Shown here: positions 1 through 8,683 of the stretch, piece by piece
Layout: every line of letters starts with the position of its first letter
Numbering within the stretch: the first letter of the stretch is position 1
The notes under the pieces: model-generated
The model's input: the letters and a program-made list of their open reading frames with translations, nothing else
Databases searched by the model: none
Told to the model about the DNA's origin: nothing
Made by a program: the position numbers and the translations under genes
Source: G965230615 sp965230615
GTDB lineage: Bacteria > Pseudomonadota > Gammaproteobacteria > HTCC5015
Reading direction: 5' to 3'
Assembly: GCA_965230615.1 (NCBI GenBank)
Contig: OZ246012.1
Coordinates: forward strand, 4,154,001 to 4,218,000
Length of the DNA stretch: 64,000 bases

Positions 1-2
1 AT

Positions 3-515
3 ACCAATGGTTTTCCTAATACTAATGGTGATAACTGGGGTGAAGACACCTCACGTTTATTTATTGCAAACCCTGATGGCACATTTAAAGAGATGTCGTT
101 TGAGTTAGGCATGCAAGATGGCAAGCAAGGGCGTGGTATTGTTTGTTTTGATGCCGATAAAGACGGTGATATTGATGTTTTTACGACCAATAGTTTAGAT
201 AACCCAACACTGTTTCGAAATGATGGCGGCAATCAATTTAATTATCTGAATATCCAACTGCGTGGTGTTAGCCCCAATACGCAAGCTATTGGGGCACGTA
301 TCTATGTGCAAGCAGAACGTTTAGGCTTTGAGATGATGCGCGAAGTCAGTGCCGGTAATAACTATGTCTCACAAAACCCAACTGAGCAACACTTTGGTCT
401 TTGGTTTGTGAGCGTTATTGATACTGTCACGGTTAAGTGGCCGGATGGTCAGCAAACCGTTATGCAGGATGTGGTGGCAAATCAGCACTTGATAATTGAT
501 CATCCTGATTTATAA
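3..515 (+). CDS. FG-GAP/VCBS repeat protein with ASPIC/UnbV domain, C-terminal part
   Basis: This is the 3' end of a larger gene; the frame is open from base 3, so the start lies left of the window. The visible part has a Ca-binding style FG-GAP/VCBS segment (FDADKDGDIDVF), followed by a typical ASPIC/UnbV domain: the IGARIYV core, REVSAGNNYVSQ, HFGLW and VTVKWPDGQ motifs. Proteins with this layout are usually exported and fold as beta-propellers at the cell surface; the exact role of the family is unknown. The large FG-GAP/VWA gene at 9478 shares the repeat type, so the neighbourhood is rich in propeller-like surface proteins. Domain call is firm; function is not known. Confidence 0.8.
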   Translation, partial: TNGFPNTNGDNWGEDTSRLFIANPDGTFKEMSFELGMQDGKQGRGIVCFDADKDGDIDVFTTNSLDNPTLFRNDGGNQFNYLNIQLRGVSPNTQAIGARIYVQAERLGFEMMREVSAGNNYVSQNPTEQHFGLWFVSVIDTVTVKWPDGQQTVMQDVVANQHLIIDHPDL

Positions 516-699
516 GGGTTTATAAGTGTTATAGCGCTCTCAGTCATTACCTTGAATGCAAGAGATGTCTCGGGTAAGCAAATTTTAAAAGAGGTCTGAG
601 GGACACTTCGAAATCAAGGTGTTAGTCTCATCAGGAGAAGCGTTCTGTGAGTAAGCAAAAATATGTAAAAATTAAGCGCCTCCACAGTTTTCTTGCAGA

Positions 700-2034
700 T
701 CAATGCCGACGTAAAACTTTAACAGCGCATCTTAAAGCGCCACCATATAGTGCGCTATTGATAAAGCCTGGTACTTTGATAACGACATAACCCGCATTTT
801 GCCATGCTTCTACAGCAGCGTTATCCAATGCCTTCAGTCCATATTGTGGAAGATAGACCTGCTGTGTATCGGGCTGATTGACGCTAATAATATTGTTATA
901 GGTTAATACTGGGTAATCCAAGGTTTCTTTATAGGGGCGTTCAGTGGCTTGCTGTTGTATGTCCCTTGTAAATGAGGATGTTTGTAAAAATGGCATACGC
1001 ACCACTTTAAGTCCGCGTTGCGCCAGTGATATTGCAATATCATCGAAATAATCTGCCATTTCTCTGCCGGCTTGTATGGCATCTTGCGTTTTGCCTTGCA
1101 AGTTAGGTGGCTGTAGCTGGGTGTCATCATCGAGTTGGATAGTTTCTATAGCCGGGTGGCCAAAAAAATTAGCTTCCGTATCTCGCTCAAAGGTGCTGAT
1201 TCTCTCAGGGTTATTTTCTAAGGTGGTGGCAACAATATCGGCTGCTAAGCGGCTATCGGCAACGACTATTTTTTTATTACCTAATGGCGTCAGCATCATA
1301 TCGATATGGGGTATTGGTTGTGGGACCGGGCCAATAACAACCACCTCTCTGCCTAACTCGTTTTGAAACAGCTCTACAACTGCAACTTCATTTATCCCCA
1401 GCGCTTCTGCATTCATTGCAATAGTATTGGCGCCAATATAGATATAGTCATTATCTGCCACAATATTGCCGCCCTCAAAGGTAAGCGCTGAGTTAATAAT
1501 CGGGATTTCAAGTTTGTTTGCAATGGCGTTAGCCATATAATCATCACCGGCGCGCGAAAATTGCTTGGATTTTAGTAGCTTGATAGAGCCTTTGTTGTCC
1601 TGCAATACTAAAAACGGATCTTGCGGCCAAATAGTAATTGGGTTGTCAGTGGGGATATCGATAAACTCAACGTCATAACGTTGCTTATTATTTTCAATTG
1701 TAAATGCTTGACGATCATTGCTTAAAATGAACACTTTGGTCGATGTCGGCAAAGCTGTGACGATATTGCTGATAAGGTCAGCATTACGCAGAGCTGAGCG
1801 ACGTGCACTATTAACTGCTGTTACAACAACAGCGAGTGGTCCACCATGATCAGCCAGCAATTGCGCTTGATGGTGCTTGGTAGGTGCGGTATTTCTTATG
1901 GAAGAAGTGGAAAAATAAGAATAGCCGATATTAACAAGCGCAATAACAATGCAGGCTAAACCCAATAGCAGCAAAAATATATTTAAGCTGCCAAGTTTAT
2001 TGAATGTATTTTGTTTAGCGTTGTGTGAGGGCAA
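700..2034 (-). CDS. Membrane-anchored agmatine deiminase / PAD-like family protein
   Basis: This 444-residue protein belongs to the agmatine deiminase / Porphyromonas-type peptidyl-arginine deiminase family (guanidino hydrolases). Visible family motifs are WPQDPFLVLQD (the catalytic Asp region), the FEGGNIV loop, HIDMMLTPLG (catalytic His-x-Asp) and a C-terminal GALRCAV carrying the presumed nucleophilic Cys. Two things are odd. Residues about 15-40 form a hydrophobic segment, so the enzyme is anchored or exported rather than cytosolic like AguA, and the residue before the Cys is Arg where family members usually have His. It could act on agmatine, peptidyl-arginine or another guanidine; the substrate cannot be read from sequence. 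It lies 31 bp downstream of the 2066-2779 gene on the same strand and may be co-transcribed. Confidence 0.72.
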   Translation of the reverse strand: MPSHNAKQNTFNKLGSLNIFLLLLGLACIVIALVNIGYSYFSTSSIRNTAPTKHHQAQLLADHGGPLAVVVTAVNSARRSALRNADLISNIVTALPTSTKVFILSNDRQAFTIENNKQRYDVEFIDIPTDNPITIWPQDPFLVLQDNKGSIKLLKSKQFSRAGDDYMANAIANKLEIPIINSALTFEGGNIVADNDYIYIGANTIAMNAEALGINEVAVVELFQNELGREVVVIGPVPQPIPHIDMMLTPLGNKKIVVADSRLAADIVATTLENNPERISTFERDTEANFFGHPAIETIQLDDDTQLQPPNLQGKTQDAIQAGREMADYFDDIAISLAQRGLKVVRMPFLQTSSFTRDIQQQATERPYKETLDYPVLTYNNIISVNQPDTQQVYLPQYGLKALDNAAVEAWQNAGYVVIKVPGFINSALYGGALRCAVKVLRRH

Positions 2035-2065
2035 GAGTCGTTAAAGAGTAACTTAGGCCTTACTC

Positions 2066-2779
2066 TTACTTACGCAGCAGGTGACGTTGCCGCCATAAAG
2101 CAAATAACACACTGGATAAACCCAGCAGTAATAAGCCCCAGGATGTGCTTGTTGACACATTGCGTACACCAATAGCATACAATCCGCCAACATCCATTAC
2201 GCCCCAGACATTATTTTCTTGTAAATCCACACCAAAATGGCCTAAGGTGAAATCTGCACGGCGGCCGCTGAAAAAGCGTGCGCCAGTACGTGCGCGAATA
2301 TCATTAATTAATCGGCGCGCTCTTACCCAGCTATTTGCACGCACATCAAAGCGCATTAAGCGCAAATCGCCCACGCGAATACCGGCGCGACGTAAGGCGC
2401 GGCCATCAAATTGCATGCGTATCTGTGTTAGTGCTCGACCACTGGCTGCACTGGTTTGCAGGTTTAGTGTGCCGTCTAACAGGCGGAAGCCATTTTCCAC
2501 ATTGGCGCCATTGGAGTTGGCTAGTGCATTGTTGTATTCAACACTTAAGCTGCCGCCCTGGTTGCTGGTATCCAAATAGCGTATTGATGCCGGGATATCA
2601 TCAGGCAGGCCTAGTATAAAGTCTTGGCCAGCGTCGAAGATGTTGGTAATGGGGGTGGCGTAACTGGATGACATACTGCTGACACATAAAACAAACAGGG
2701 TTGTAATACAATGTCGCTTAAGCTTATTATGAGATTTGCTTAAGGCAAAGCCAAAATTTATGAATTGCCGCTTAAACAT
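2066..2779 (-). CDS. Exported protein with C-terminal membrane anchor, unknown function
   Basis: I do not recognise the family. The start is placed at the ATG at 2779 (MFKRQ) because a GGGAG Shine-Dalgarno sits about 7 bases upstream; an upstream in-frame extension to 2881 has no such signal and no signal-peptide logic. The 237-residue product has a signal peptide ending near SSSYA, a central beta-rich part with many Arg residues, and a C-terminal hydrophobic stretch (WGLLLLGLSSVLFALW) followed by RQRHLLRK. That tail resembles PEP-CTERM-like sorting signals but lacks a clear PEP motif. The likely location is the cell envelope. It precedes the deiminase-like gene on the same strand. Confidence 0.6.
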   Translation of the reverse strand: MFKRQFINFGFALSKSHNKLKRHCITTLFVLCVSSMSSSYATPITNIFDAGQDFILGLPDDIPASIRYLDTSNQGGSLSVEYNNALANSNGANVENGFRLLDGTLNLQTSAASGRALTQIRMQFDGRALRRAGIRVGDLRLMRFDVRANSWVRARRLINDIRARTGARFFSGRRADFTLGHFGVDLQENNVWGVMDVGGLYAIGVRNVSTSTSWGLLLLGLSSVLFALWRQRHLLRK

Positions 2780-2896
2780 AGTTTGTCTCCCAGTATGTCT
2801 AATCTTACTTTTTACTTGCTGGCCAGTATATATGCGTGCATTGGAAATGCAAGCTAGATAACCATTATTCAAGAACCTCAACCAGAAAGAGGGTGG

Positions 2897-2960
2897 TAAC
2901 GCTGCATTTAAGCGTTATGTTTTCATATGGGGAGATCGAGTACACCCATGATTTAATGGG
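2897..2960. repeat. Two small hairpins next to a decayed transposase
   Basis: Two perfect inverted repeats lie 27 bp apart: TAACGCT/AGCGTTA at 2897-2917 (7-bp arms, 7-base loop) and CCCAT/ATGGG at 2945-2960 (5-bp arms, 6-base loop). They lie within 130 bp of the Y1-transposase remnant at 3026-3234. RAYT enzymes are known to work on hairpin-forming REP sequences, so they could be relics of such an element, but they could equally be chance hairpins. Confidence 0.3.
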
Positions 2961-3025
2961 CCCTCGGCAATAAAATGGTTAAAAAACACATTAACTAGCC
3001 ACATTTATCAAGCCAGCTTTTACAT

Positions 3026-3234
3026 TCAACAATGCATTCGTATCACTAAATCGGCTTCAGCTTGACTGGTAGGCTCGTGTTTAAGGCAGCGTTTGATAAT
3101 CTCGTAATGATTGAGAGAGTCTGGTTGCAGAGGAAAATTTTGACCATCAAATGGTAGTGGGCGCGCATAATAACATAAGCATAAATATCACTGACAAATT
3201 GTTCAGCTAAGGAGTCGAGGCGGTTAATAACCAT
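3026..3234 (-). pseudogene. Fragment of REP-associated / IS200-like Y1 transposase
   Basis: The fragment reads AYVIMRAHYHLMVKI in one frame, matching the HUH-motif region (His-Tyr-His) of REP-associated tyrosine transposases. After the homopolymer AAAATTTT near 3144 the reading moves to another frame, where LNHYEIIKRCLKHEPTS and more coding-like sequence continues to a stop at 3026. The single-base shift, the missing N-terminal half and the absence of the catalytic Tyr region show a dead remnant. Family members serve as domesticated transposases for REP elements. Nothing suggests it is still functional. Confidence 0.55.
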
Positions 3235-3470
3235 TAAATATATTGAATTTTATTGAGTAAGTGATTTTTAATAAACATTGTAGTTAGATTAGAGTTATTC
3301 TTTTTGTGAAATATCATGACACTTTTAAGTGTTTTTATAGCTATCAGTATTTATCAATAATTATCAATAGACTCGCCTGCCAAGCTTTGTGAATATATAA
3401 ACTGAATTAAGAGTGTTTTCCAGCTGCTTGCAATAGCAAGGAATATTATTTCAATGGTAGGGAGTGAAAA

Positions 3471-5531
3471 ATGAAGAGGTTTTTCTTAGGGGGATTGGTT
3501 TTCCTTTGTAATACTGTTTTGGCAGATATTTATCCTGGTGATACAGTCTATACGGAAATTATTCAAGAGCTGTATTATAGTGCAGTCAATAATGATATTA
3601 ATATGACACGTGACCCTAGTATTACCTCACGTAATGCCTTATGTCAGTTATTAGTAGATCGTCATAATAATGGCTATAACAGTAATGCAGGACAGGCGCA
3701 GACCAATGCTGATTTTATCGATCATGATTTATCTGTTAGTGATTGTATTGTCGCATTGCAGTTTCCAACAGGGTTTGGTAGCCCTGATAAATTAGAATTT
3801 TGGGCGGGCAGGCATCAAGGTAAATGGTACGATGTCAGTCAACATTTCGATGATGAGGCTGATTGGAAACACCCTGTTAAAGAAGATACCAACGACCCTG
3901 TTAATGATGTTGATAGTTTAGGTAATCCGCGTGTGTATGATTTTCAGGAAGTTGAGTTTCTTGGCCGTACAGGTCAGGCCAGATATGCCTGGAATCAATC
4001 GCACCCAGAGATTAACTATGTCTGGGGCTGGGATCCAAAAAACGATGTAGATAGAGGTGGGCAGGAAGGCGCGCATATAGGGTTTCCATTTACCAGTGGT
4101 TTAGCCGATTGTATTGTTTGGCTAACACCTGCCGAAGCATTTTTAGAATGTATGGCGCCCGGAGGTGTAGATCGTTTGCGTGTCAGTACGGGGCTGAGTG
4201 GTTATGGTCAATGGTCCGTGGCAAACAGTGATACTGCCTGGCCTAATGGCGTTGATGCACCTTATGTGGTGAATGACTTGCCTGATATATCGCTGTCTGT
4301 ATGTAATAACGAACCTATTATTGTGAATACATCGCGCATGGGTGATCCGATGTTTGTTTCCCTGCAGTTATCAGATCAATGGTGGAACCGCTATGGTAAC
4401 GAAGAGTATGAATGGTTTTATCAAGATCGTTATCCGCATTATATTAAACAAAACTGGTTCGACTTGCGTGAGTTTGCCGCAGCGCGTGGCTTATTACTGC
4501 AGCCTGGTCAATATTATCGCCTCTATATGAATTCGGCGGAGACAGGTGCATCAGGTAGATTGATTCACATAAACCCCAATTGTTCGACAACGCAATCAGC
4601 TGCTTGCGGTACGATTGGTTTGCCCAGCTGCGACTGTAAAGGCAGTGTTGAAGTGCGTTTGGATAGCAATAGTCAGGATGGTATGGTCAGTGGTTTAGCC
4701 AGTAATCATAGCAGGGTGTTTGCCGATGCACCCAATCTGCGAGCAGCAGCCTGGACGAATAACAGTATCCCAAACACTTGGCGGGCATTTATGAAGTTTC
4801 CTATGCCTACGCTTCCCAATTGGTCATCGGTAGACTCTGCTAATTTATATTTATATGCTGCCGATGAGGGGGCTTATTATGCTGGGCCTCACTCACAGTA
4901 TACCCATGAAAACAGCAGCTATTTGCGGCGTGTAACATCGCAATGGTCAGAGAGTAATTTGACTTGGTTAAATCAACCAAACACAACGACATCCAGTCAA
5001 TTATTCGTCCCTGCCAGTAACTCGCCTCATCAAACGTATAATCTAAATGTCAGTAATTGGGTGAAAGGTTATTATGCAGGCAGTTATCCTAACTATGGCT
5101 TTGCATTACGTTTGCGGGCCGAGCAAAGATATTCATCTTTAAATTTTGCCAGTGGCGATAATGATGATGCGTCTAAACGCCCACGCTTAAGAATTAGTTA
5201 CAGTTGTAATTTAGGGCCAACTTTTACAGTAACAGGTAGTACCAGTGGTAATCGCTCTGATAGTATGCGGCTCAACTTGCAATGTATTGCCAATAATCAA
5301 ACTTGTGAGGTGCAAGGTAATCGAGGTATTAGTGCGGCACCCTGTTATTTGAATTGTCCAACTGGTAGCAATGTATTGGCATATTGCCACCCCGGCACAC
5401 GGGAAATTGATGATTTTAGTATAAGTCAGGGATTCACTACAGGACGTCGATCTTGTCGAAGTAATAATGGTTGTACTATTAATACAGATGTTGCTAGCAA
5501 TATATCATTAGAGTGTAGTGTAACTGACTAA
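3471..5531 (+). CDS. Secreted DNRLRE-domain protein
   Basis: This is a 686-residue exported protein with a clear signal peptide (MKRFFLGGLVFLCNTVLA) and a good GGGAG ribosome-binding site. The N-terminal part (about 20-370) is an unrecognised domain rich in Trp, Asp and Asn. Residues about 386-580 form a DNRLRE (CBM96-like) beta-sandwich: SANLYLYAADEG, WSESNLTWLNQP, NVSNWVKGYY and the closing ASKRPRLRISYSC. A Cys-rich C-terminal region follows, with at least nine Cys that probably pair in the periplasm or outside the cell. DNRLRE domains are found in secreted polysaccharide-active or wall-associated proteins, so carbohydrate binding is plausible but unproven. The gene stands alone with its own terminator. 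Confidence 0.72.
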   Translation: MKRFFLGGLVFLCNTVLADIYPGDTVYTEIIQELYYSAVNNDINMTRDPSITSRNALCQLLVDRHNNGYNSNAGQAQTNADFIDHDLSVSDCIVALQFPTGFGSPDKLEFWAGRHQGKWYDVSQHFDDEADWKHPVKEDTNDPVNDVDSLGNPRVYDFQEVEFLGRTGQARYAWNQSHPEINYVWGWDPKNDVDRGGQEGAHIGFPFTSGLADCIVWLTPAEAFLECMAPGGVDRLRVSTGLSGYGQWSVANSDTAWPNGVDAPYVVNDLPDISLSVCNNEPIIVNTSRMGDPMFVSLQLSDQWWNRYGNEEYEWFYQDRYPHYIKQNWFDLREFAAARGLLLQPGQYYRLYMNSAETGASGRLIHINPNCSTTQSAACGTIGLPSCDCKGSVEVRLDSNSQDGMVSGLASNHSRVFADAPNLRAAAWTNNSIPNTWRAFMKFPMPTLPNWSSVDSANLYLYAADEGAYYAGPHSQYTHENSSYLRRVTSQWSESNLTWLNQPNTTTSSQLFVPASNSPHQTYNLNVSNWVKGYYAGSYPNYGFALRLRAEQRYSSLNFASGDNDDASKRPRLRISYSCNLGPTFTVTGSTSGNRSDSMRLNLQCIANNQTCEVQGNRGISAAPCYLNCPTGSNVLAYCHPGTREIDDFSISQGFTTGRRSCRSNNGCTINTDVASNISLECSVTD

Positions 5532-5561
5532 AGATAAACTTTATGGGTTCTGTTGTTTGTG

Positions 5562-5597
5562 AAAAAGTCGAGTGCATATTGCATTCGACTTTTTTTG
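5562..5597. terminator. Bidirectional intrinsic terminator
   Basis: A 10-bp stem (GTCGAGTGCA / TGCATTCGAC, one G-U pair) is flanked by A-run and T-run, so it can end transcription of the DNRLRE gene on the plus strand and of the cheX operon on the minus strand. Confidence 0.85.
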
Positions 5598-5638
5598 AGA
5601 GATAGGCCGAGTAAATTTTATGTGCTGTTTGAAATGCT

Positions 5639-6094
5639 TTATTGAGTAGTATCTGGAGATACCAGCAGGTTAGCACGGTAATTGTGCCATTTGATCGGAA
5701 TAACATAAGAGCGGTGATTTTCTGGTAAAGTTATGCTTTCTGTGCCAGCATTAATGACTGAAGGCACTGAGATCATAAATTTATTTCCTAGCTTTTTCCG
5801 GACATTGCCAGAAATTGTATTGGCCACTTCACCAACAAGATCGGCCAGGTTTTCATCGCTGACATCATTAATGCCCATTTTAATCAGAAGGTATTTCAAG
5901 AGTACATTAGGTGCGGTAAAGCTGACCTGGCCTTTGTAAGAGCCAGATATACCGATGATGCCAGTGTAGTCATAAGCGGTGCATTGAGTATTATCAACCA
6001 GGTATGGTGTATCCATTGAGGCAGGGATATTGGATACCTGTGAGAAATAGTGTGTCGTGCTTTCAATAAATATCTGTAAACTTGACTCGTCCAT
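5639..6094 (-). CDS. CheX-type chemotaxis phosphatase
   Basis: This 151-residue protein is of the CheC/CheX family, which dephosphorylates phospho-CheY. The signature helix is visible as LADLVGEVANTISGNVRKKLG, with Glu89 and Asn92 as the expected catalytic pair. The length fits CheX (about 155 residues, single active helix). It is the last gene of a three-gene minus-strand operon: CheA-like kinase, then CheY-like receiver, then CheX. Its natural substrate is therefore most likely the receiver at 6143-6523, 48 bp upstream. No CheW, CheR or CheB lies nearby. Confidence 0.85.
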   Translation of the reverse strand: MDESSLQIFIESTTHYFSQVSNIPASMDTPYLVDNTQCTAYDYTGIIGISGSYKGQVSFTAPNVLLKYLLIKMGINDVSDENLADLVGEVANTISGNVRKKLGNKFMISVPSVINAGTESITLPENHRSYVIPIKWHNYRANLLVSPDTTQ

Positions 6095-6142
6095 TGCTAA
6101 ATACTCTTATGTGATTTTTTTGATCTTTTACTTGTTGTCAGA

Positions 6143-6523
6143 TCAGTGACTGGCAATTTTCTTTCTAAATAATATTTCCAGCGCATTGCCAAGTTCTCGG
6201 TCAGTAAACGGTTTGCAAAGAAAGCCATGAGCCCCTTTTTTGAGTGCCTCGATAGCTGTTTCTTTGTCATTGAGCGCCGAGATTACCAATATCAATGTTT
6301 GGTCATTGATATTGGTGATTTTTTCAATGCACTCAATGCCACCCATTTCAGGCATCGTAATATCCATAGTGATAATATCAGGACCAATTTGTTGAAACAG
6401 TTCCAAAGCTTCTTTGCCATTTTGGGCGGAGATAATCTCTGAAATTATATTGCTCATATCAGCGGTGAGCGATTCGATTTTATTTCTAATGATTTTTGAG
6501 TCGTCAACAACGAGTAATTTCAT
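6143..6523 (-). CDS. Stand-alone CheY-like response regulator
   Basis: This 126-residue protein is a single receiver domain with no output domain. It has all conserved residues: acidic pair Asp7/Asp8, phospho-acceptor Asp54 (MDITMPEMGG), Ser82 at the Thr/Ser switch position, and Lys104 (CKPF). It sits 33 bp after the membrane CheA-like kinase and 48 bp before cheX, so it is almost certainly phosphorylated by the former and dephosphorylated by the latter. The output could be a motor or pilus protein, or a protein-protein interaction; the sequence does not say which. Confidence 0.88.
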   Translation of the reverse strand: MKLLVVDDSKIIRNKIESLTADMSNIISEIISAQNGKEALELFQQIGPDIITMDITMPEMGGIECIEKITNINDQTLILVISALNDKETAIEALKKGAHGFLCKPFTDRELGNALEILFRKKIASH

Positions 6524-6556
6524 AAGATATTTATACTCTTAAGTAGCTCTGTTTTA

Positions 6557-8683
6557 TTATGCTGAGATAAACTCAAGTTCTTCGGACCATGCTGGTATCG
6601 CTACGGTAAATTGGCAATAGCGACCAGGCTTAGATGAAATTTTGAGTTTGCCTTGCATCTGGTTAATAAGGTTGCGAACAAGATCCATGCCAACGCCTCT
6701 GCCAGCATCCTCGTCAATTGTGTCGCTGGTAGAGAAACCGGGTTTAAATAATAGCTTGATCAGCTCATGTTCACTAAGTTGCTTGGCCTGATCAGTTGAA
6801 TAAATACCTTTATCGATAGCCACTTGACGTATTTTCTCTGGCTGTAATCCACAGCCATCATCTTTATACATCAGGTTGTAGATGCCATTATTATCAATAA
6901 ACAGTTTAGCCTGTATTTGGGCGATTTGCGGCTTATAGGCGACTTCTCTTTCCTGAGGGCTTTCGATGCCATGACTGACCGAGTTGCGAATAAGTTGTAT
7001 TAATAATTGCCTGATCGGTGATTGGTATTTCTCTGGAATACGGCTTGTAAAGTTTTCCAGATCTAGATGAGCTTTTTTGCCTTTTTTAAGAGCAAGCTGC
7101 TCAGTATAGGTAGTCAGTGATTGCCAGTCAGTTGAGGTACTTATGTCTGCTATAGTCTCAGGATCATTAGCGCTGGCAGTGTCTGGTTCAGCTGCTACAA
7201 TGGCTTCTCGCATATCGGCCATTTTTTCAAAAAGCAGCCTCACCGATTCGAGCAATTTATAGGTTTCTTCCAAATGAATAGCCAGCGGTAAAAAATCGTC
7301 ACCTATAAGTTCTTTGCTTTTTTGTAACTCGCTAAGCTTGTTTTCAAATTCATGAGCTTTGCTCTCCATTAATTTAAAGCCCAGGGCGGTCGCATCGCCT
7401 TTCAGTGCATGCACATACCGGAAAATAACATTAACTTTGTTTTTGTAATCATATTGGTTTTTAGTCGGTTTCTCCAAAGCAGCATTAATTGACTTTAATG
7501 TTTTATCTGCGGTATTTATAAAAGCCATGAGTAATTTAGGGTTGATAGGCAAGACTTGGATTAACAGGTTAAATTGCTCTTTAGCGTTATGTTGTGAGAC
7601 TTTAAGTTCTTTTTCCAGCACAACTTTTTCAGTGATATCTGCCACGGTTACTAATAAGTGAGACTGATCATCAGACTTAACAACGCGATTAAAGTTAAAG
7701 GCAAGATAACGAGTACTAAAAGTACCAGTACTGTCACTGAAGTTAACTTCTACTTTTTCTAATGGGTTCAGACTGGCAACCAAGCTCTCGCTAACACGAT
7801 CACCGAAGAGAAGATCAATATAGTCTACTGTGATTCTCAAGGTCTTCTCTGTCACAATTGACGAGAGGAATGTTTTAAAGTTAAGACCCTCAATATCATC
7901 CCGGTTGAAAATGCCTTCGAGTTGCTTAGAGTGTTGTGTGCCTATTGTGTAATCTTTGTTTAATAAAAAAAGTCCTTCAGTAACAGTGTCCAATATTTCA
8001 TTGGTTTCTTTGTTGGCTTCTTCCAGGCGTAAATCACCCAATCGCAGTTGTTTAATAAAATGAAACAAGATAATAATAAAGTTGATTGTTGCTAGGCTAA
8101 TACCTGTCACCTGAATTTTTCTCAGAAAGGCTGCTTTGTCTTTAGCAACGGTTTCCAAGTGAGAGGTCAGGTCATTCATCAGCTTTAATAAACTTAAATT
8201 GTTTGCGCTAGCATACTTGGCTGCAATTGCTAGGCTGCCTATAGTAATACTATCTTGCTCAATCAATGCTGAGAGCTTTTTGCGATAGGGCTCCCATATG
8301 ATATAACTGTCTTTTAAAATGATAATCCCTTCATCTTTGTCGATCTTATCCAGCATCACTGCGTTACGATTACCTCCAGTGGCGAGGCCGCCGTCACGGA
8401 ATGCATTTAACGTTTGGTCAAATAATTGAAAGGTGTTCTGCAGCTCTGTGATTTCAGTGTCATAGCTTGCGCTATTATTAAGCTGTCTTTCGATTTCCAA
8501 TAACGACTTGACCATTCTTTGCGATAACATCCGTTGTCGACCAGCGAGGTTTACGCTTACTGCATCTTGCTCAATTTGTGATGAGATAAAAAAGTTTAAG
8601 ATAAGCACGCCTAAATCAAACACCAAAAAAAGCGTGATTGAAATTACAATGACACGATACTTTCCTAAGCTGAAACCAAACAT
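6557..8683 (-). CDS. Transmembrane CheA-like histidine kinase with PilJ sensor, PAS, HPt and HATPase
   Basis: The 708-residue reading starts at the ATG at 8683 (MFGFSLGKYR); a longer reading from 8728 would need a TTG. Order of parts: TM1 (about 10-32); PilJ-type sensor with the NLAGRQRMLSQRM signature (45-57); TM2 (about 194-210); PAS-like domain (about 225-355); HPt domain with phospho-acceptor His425 in VHALKGDA; and a CheA-type HATPase with the N box RNSVSHG (566-571 region), DDGCG (608-612) and GRGVGMD (661-667). There is no CheW-like P5 domain and no receiver. The protein thus joins a methyl-accepting-type nitrate/PilJ sensor and a CheA catalytic core in one chain, feeding the adjacent CheY. 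The ligand is unknown. Confidence 0.85.
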   Translation of the reverse strand: MFGFSLGKYRVIVISITLFLVFDLGVLILNFFISSQIEQDAVSVNLAGRQRMLSQRMVKSLLEIERQLNNSASYDTEITELQNTFQLFDQTLNAFRDGGLATGGNRNAVMLDKIDKDEGIIILKDSYIIWEPYRKKLSALIEQDSITIGSLAIAAKYASANNLSLLKLMNDLTSHLETVAKDKAAFLRKIQVTGISLATINFIIILFHFIKQLRLGDLRLEEANKETNEILDTVTEGLFLLNKDYTIGTQHSKQLEGIFNRDDIEGLNFKTFLSSIVTEKTLRITVDYIDLLFGDRVSESLVASLNPLEKVEVNFSDSTGTFSTRYLAFNFNRVVKSDDQSHLLVTVADITEKVVLEKELKVSQHNAKEQFNLLIQVLPINPKLLMAFINTADKTLKSINAALEKPTKNQYDYKNKVNVIFRYVHALKGDATALGFKLMESKAHEFENKLSELQKSKELIGDDFLPLAIHLEETYKLLESVRLLFEKMADMREAIVAAEPDTASANDPETIADISTSTDWQSLTTYTEQLALKKGKKAHLDLENFTSRIPEKYQSPIRQLLIQLIRNSVSHGIESPQEREVAYKPQIAQIQAKLFIDNNGIYNLMYKDDGCGLQPEKIRQVAIDKGIYSTDQAKQLSEHELIKLLFKPGFSTSDTIDEDAGRGVGMDLVRNLINQMQGKLKISSKPGRYCQFTVAIPAWSEELEFISA

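Noticed and set aside
647..790. Plus-strand GTG frame with a good AGGAG site, antisense to the deiminase 3' end
   Set aside because: Only about 47 residues, no recognisable features, and it overlaps a better-supported gene.
2897..2917. attC-like (integron) hairpin
   Set aside because: The arms lack the GTTRRRY core and there is no cassette structure.
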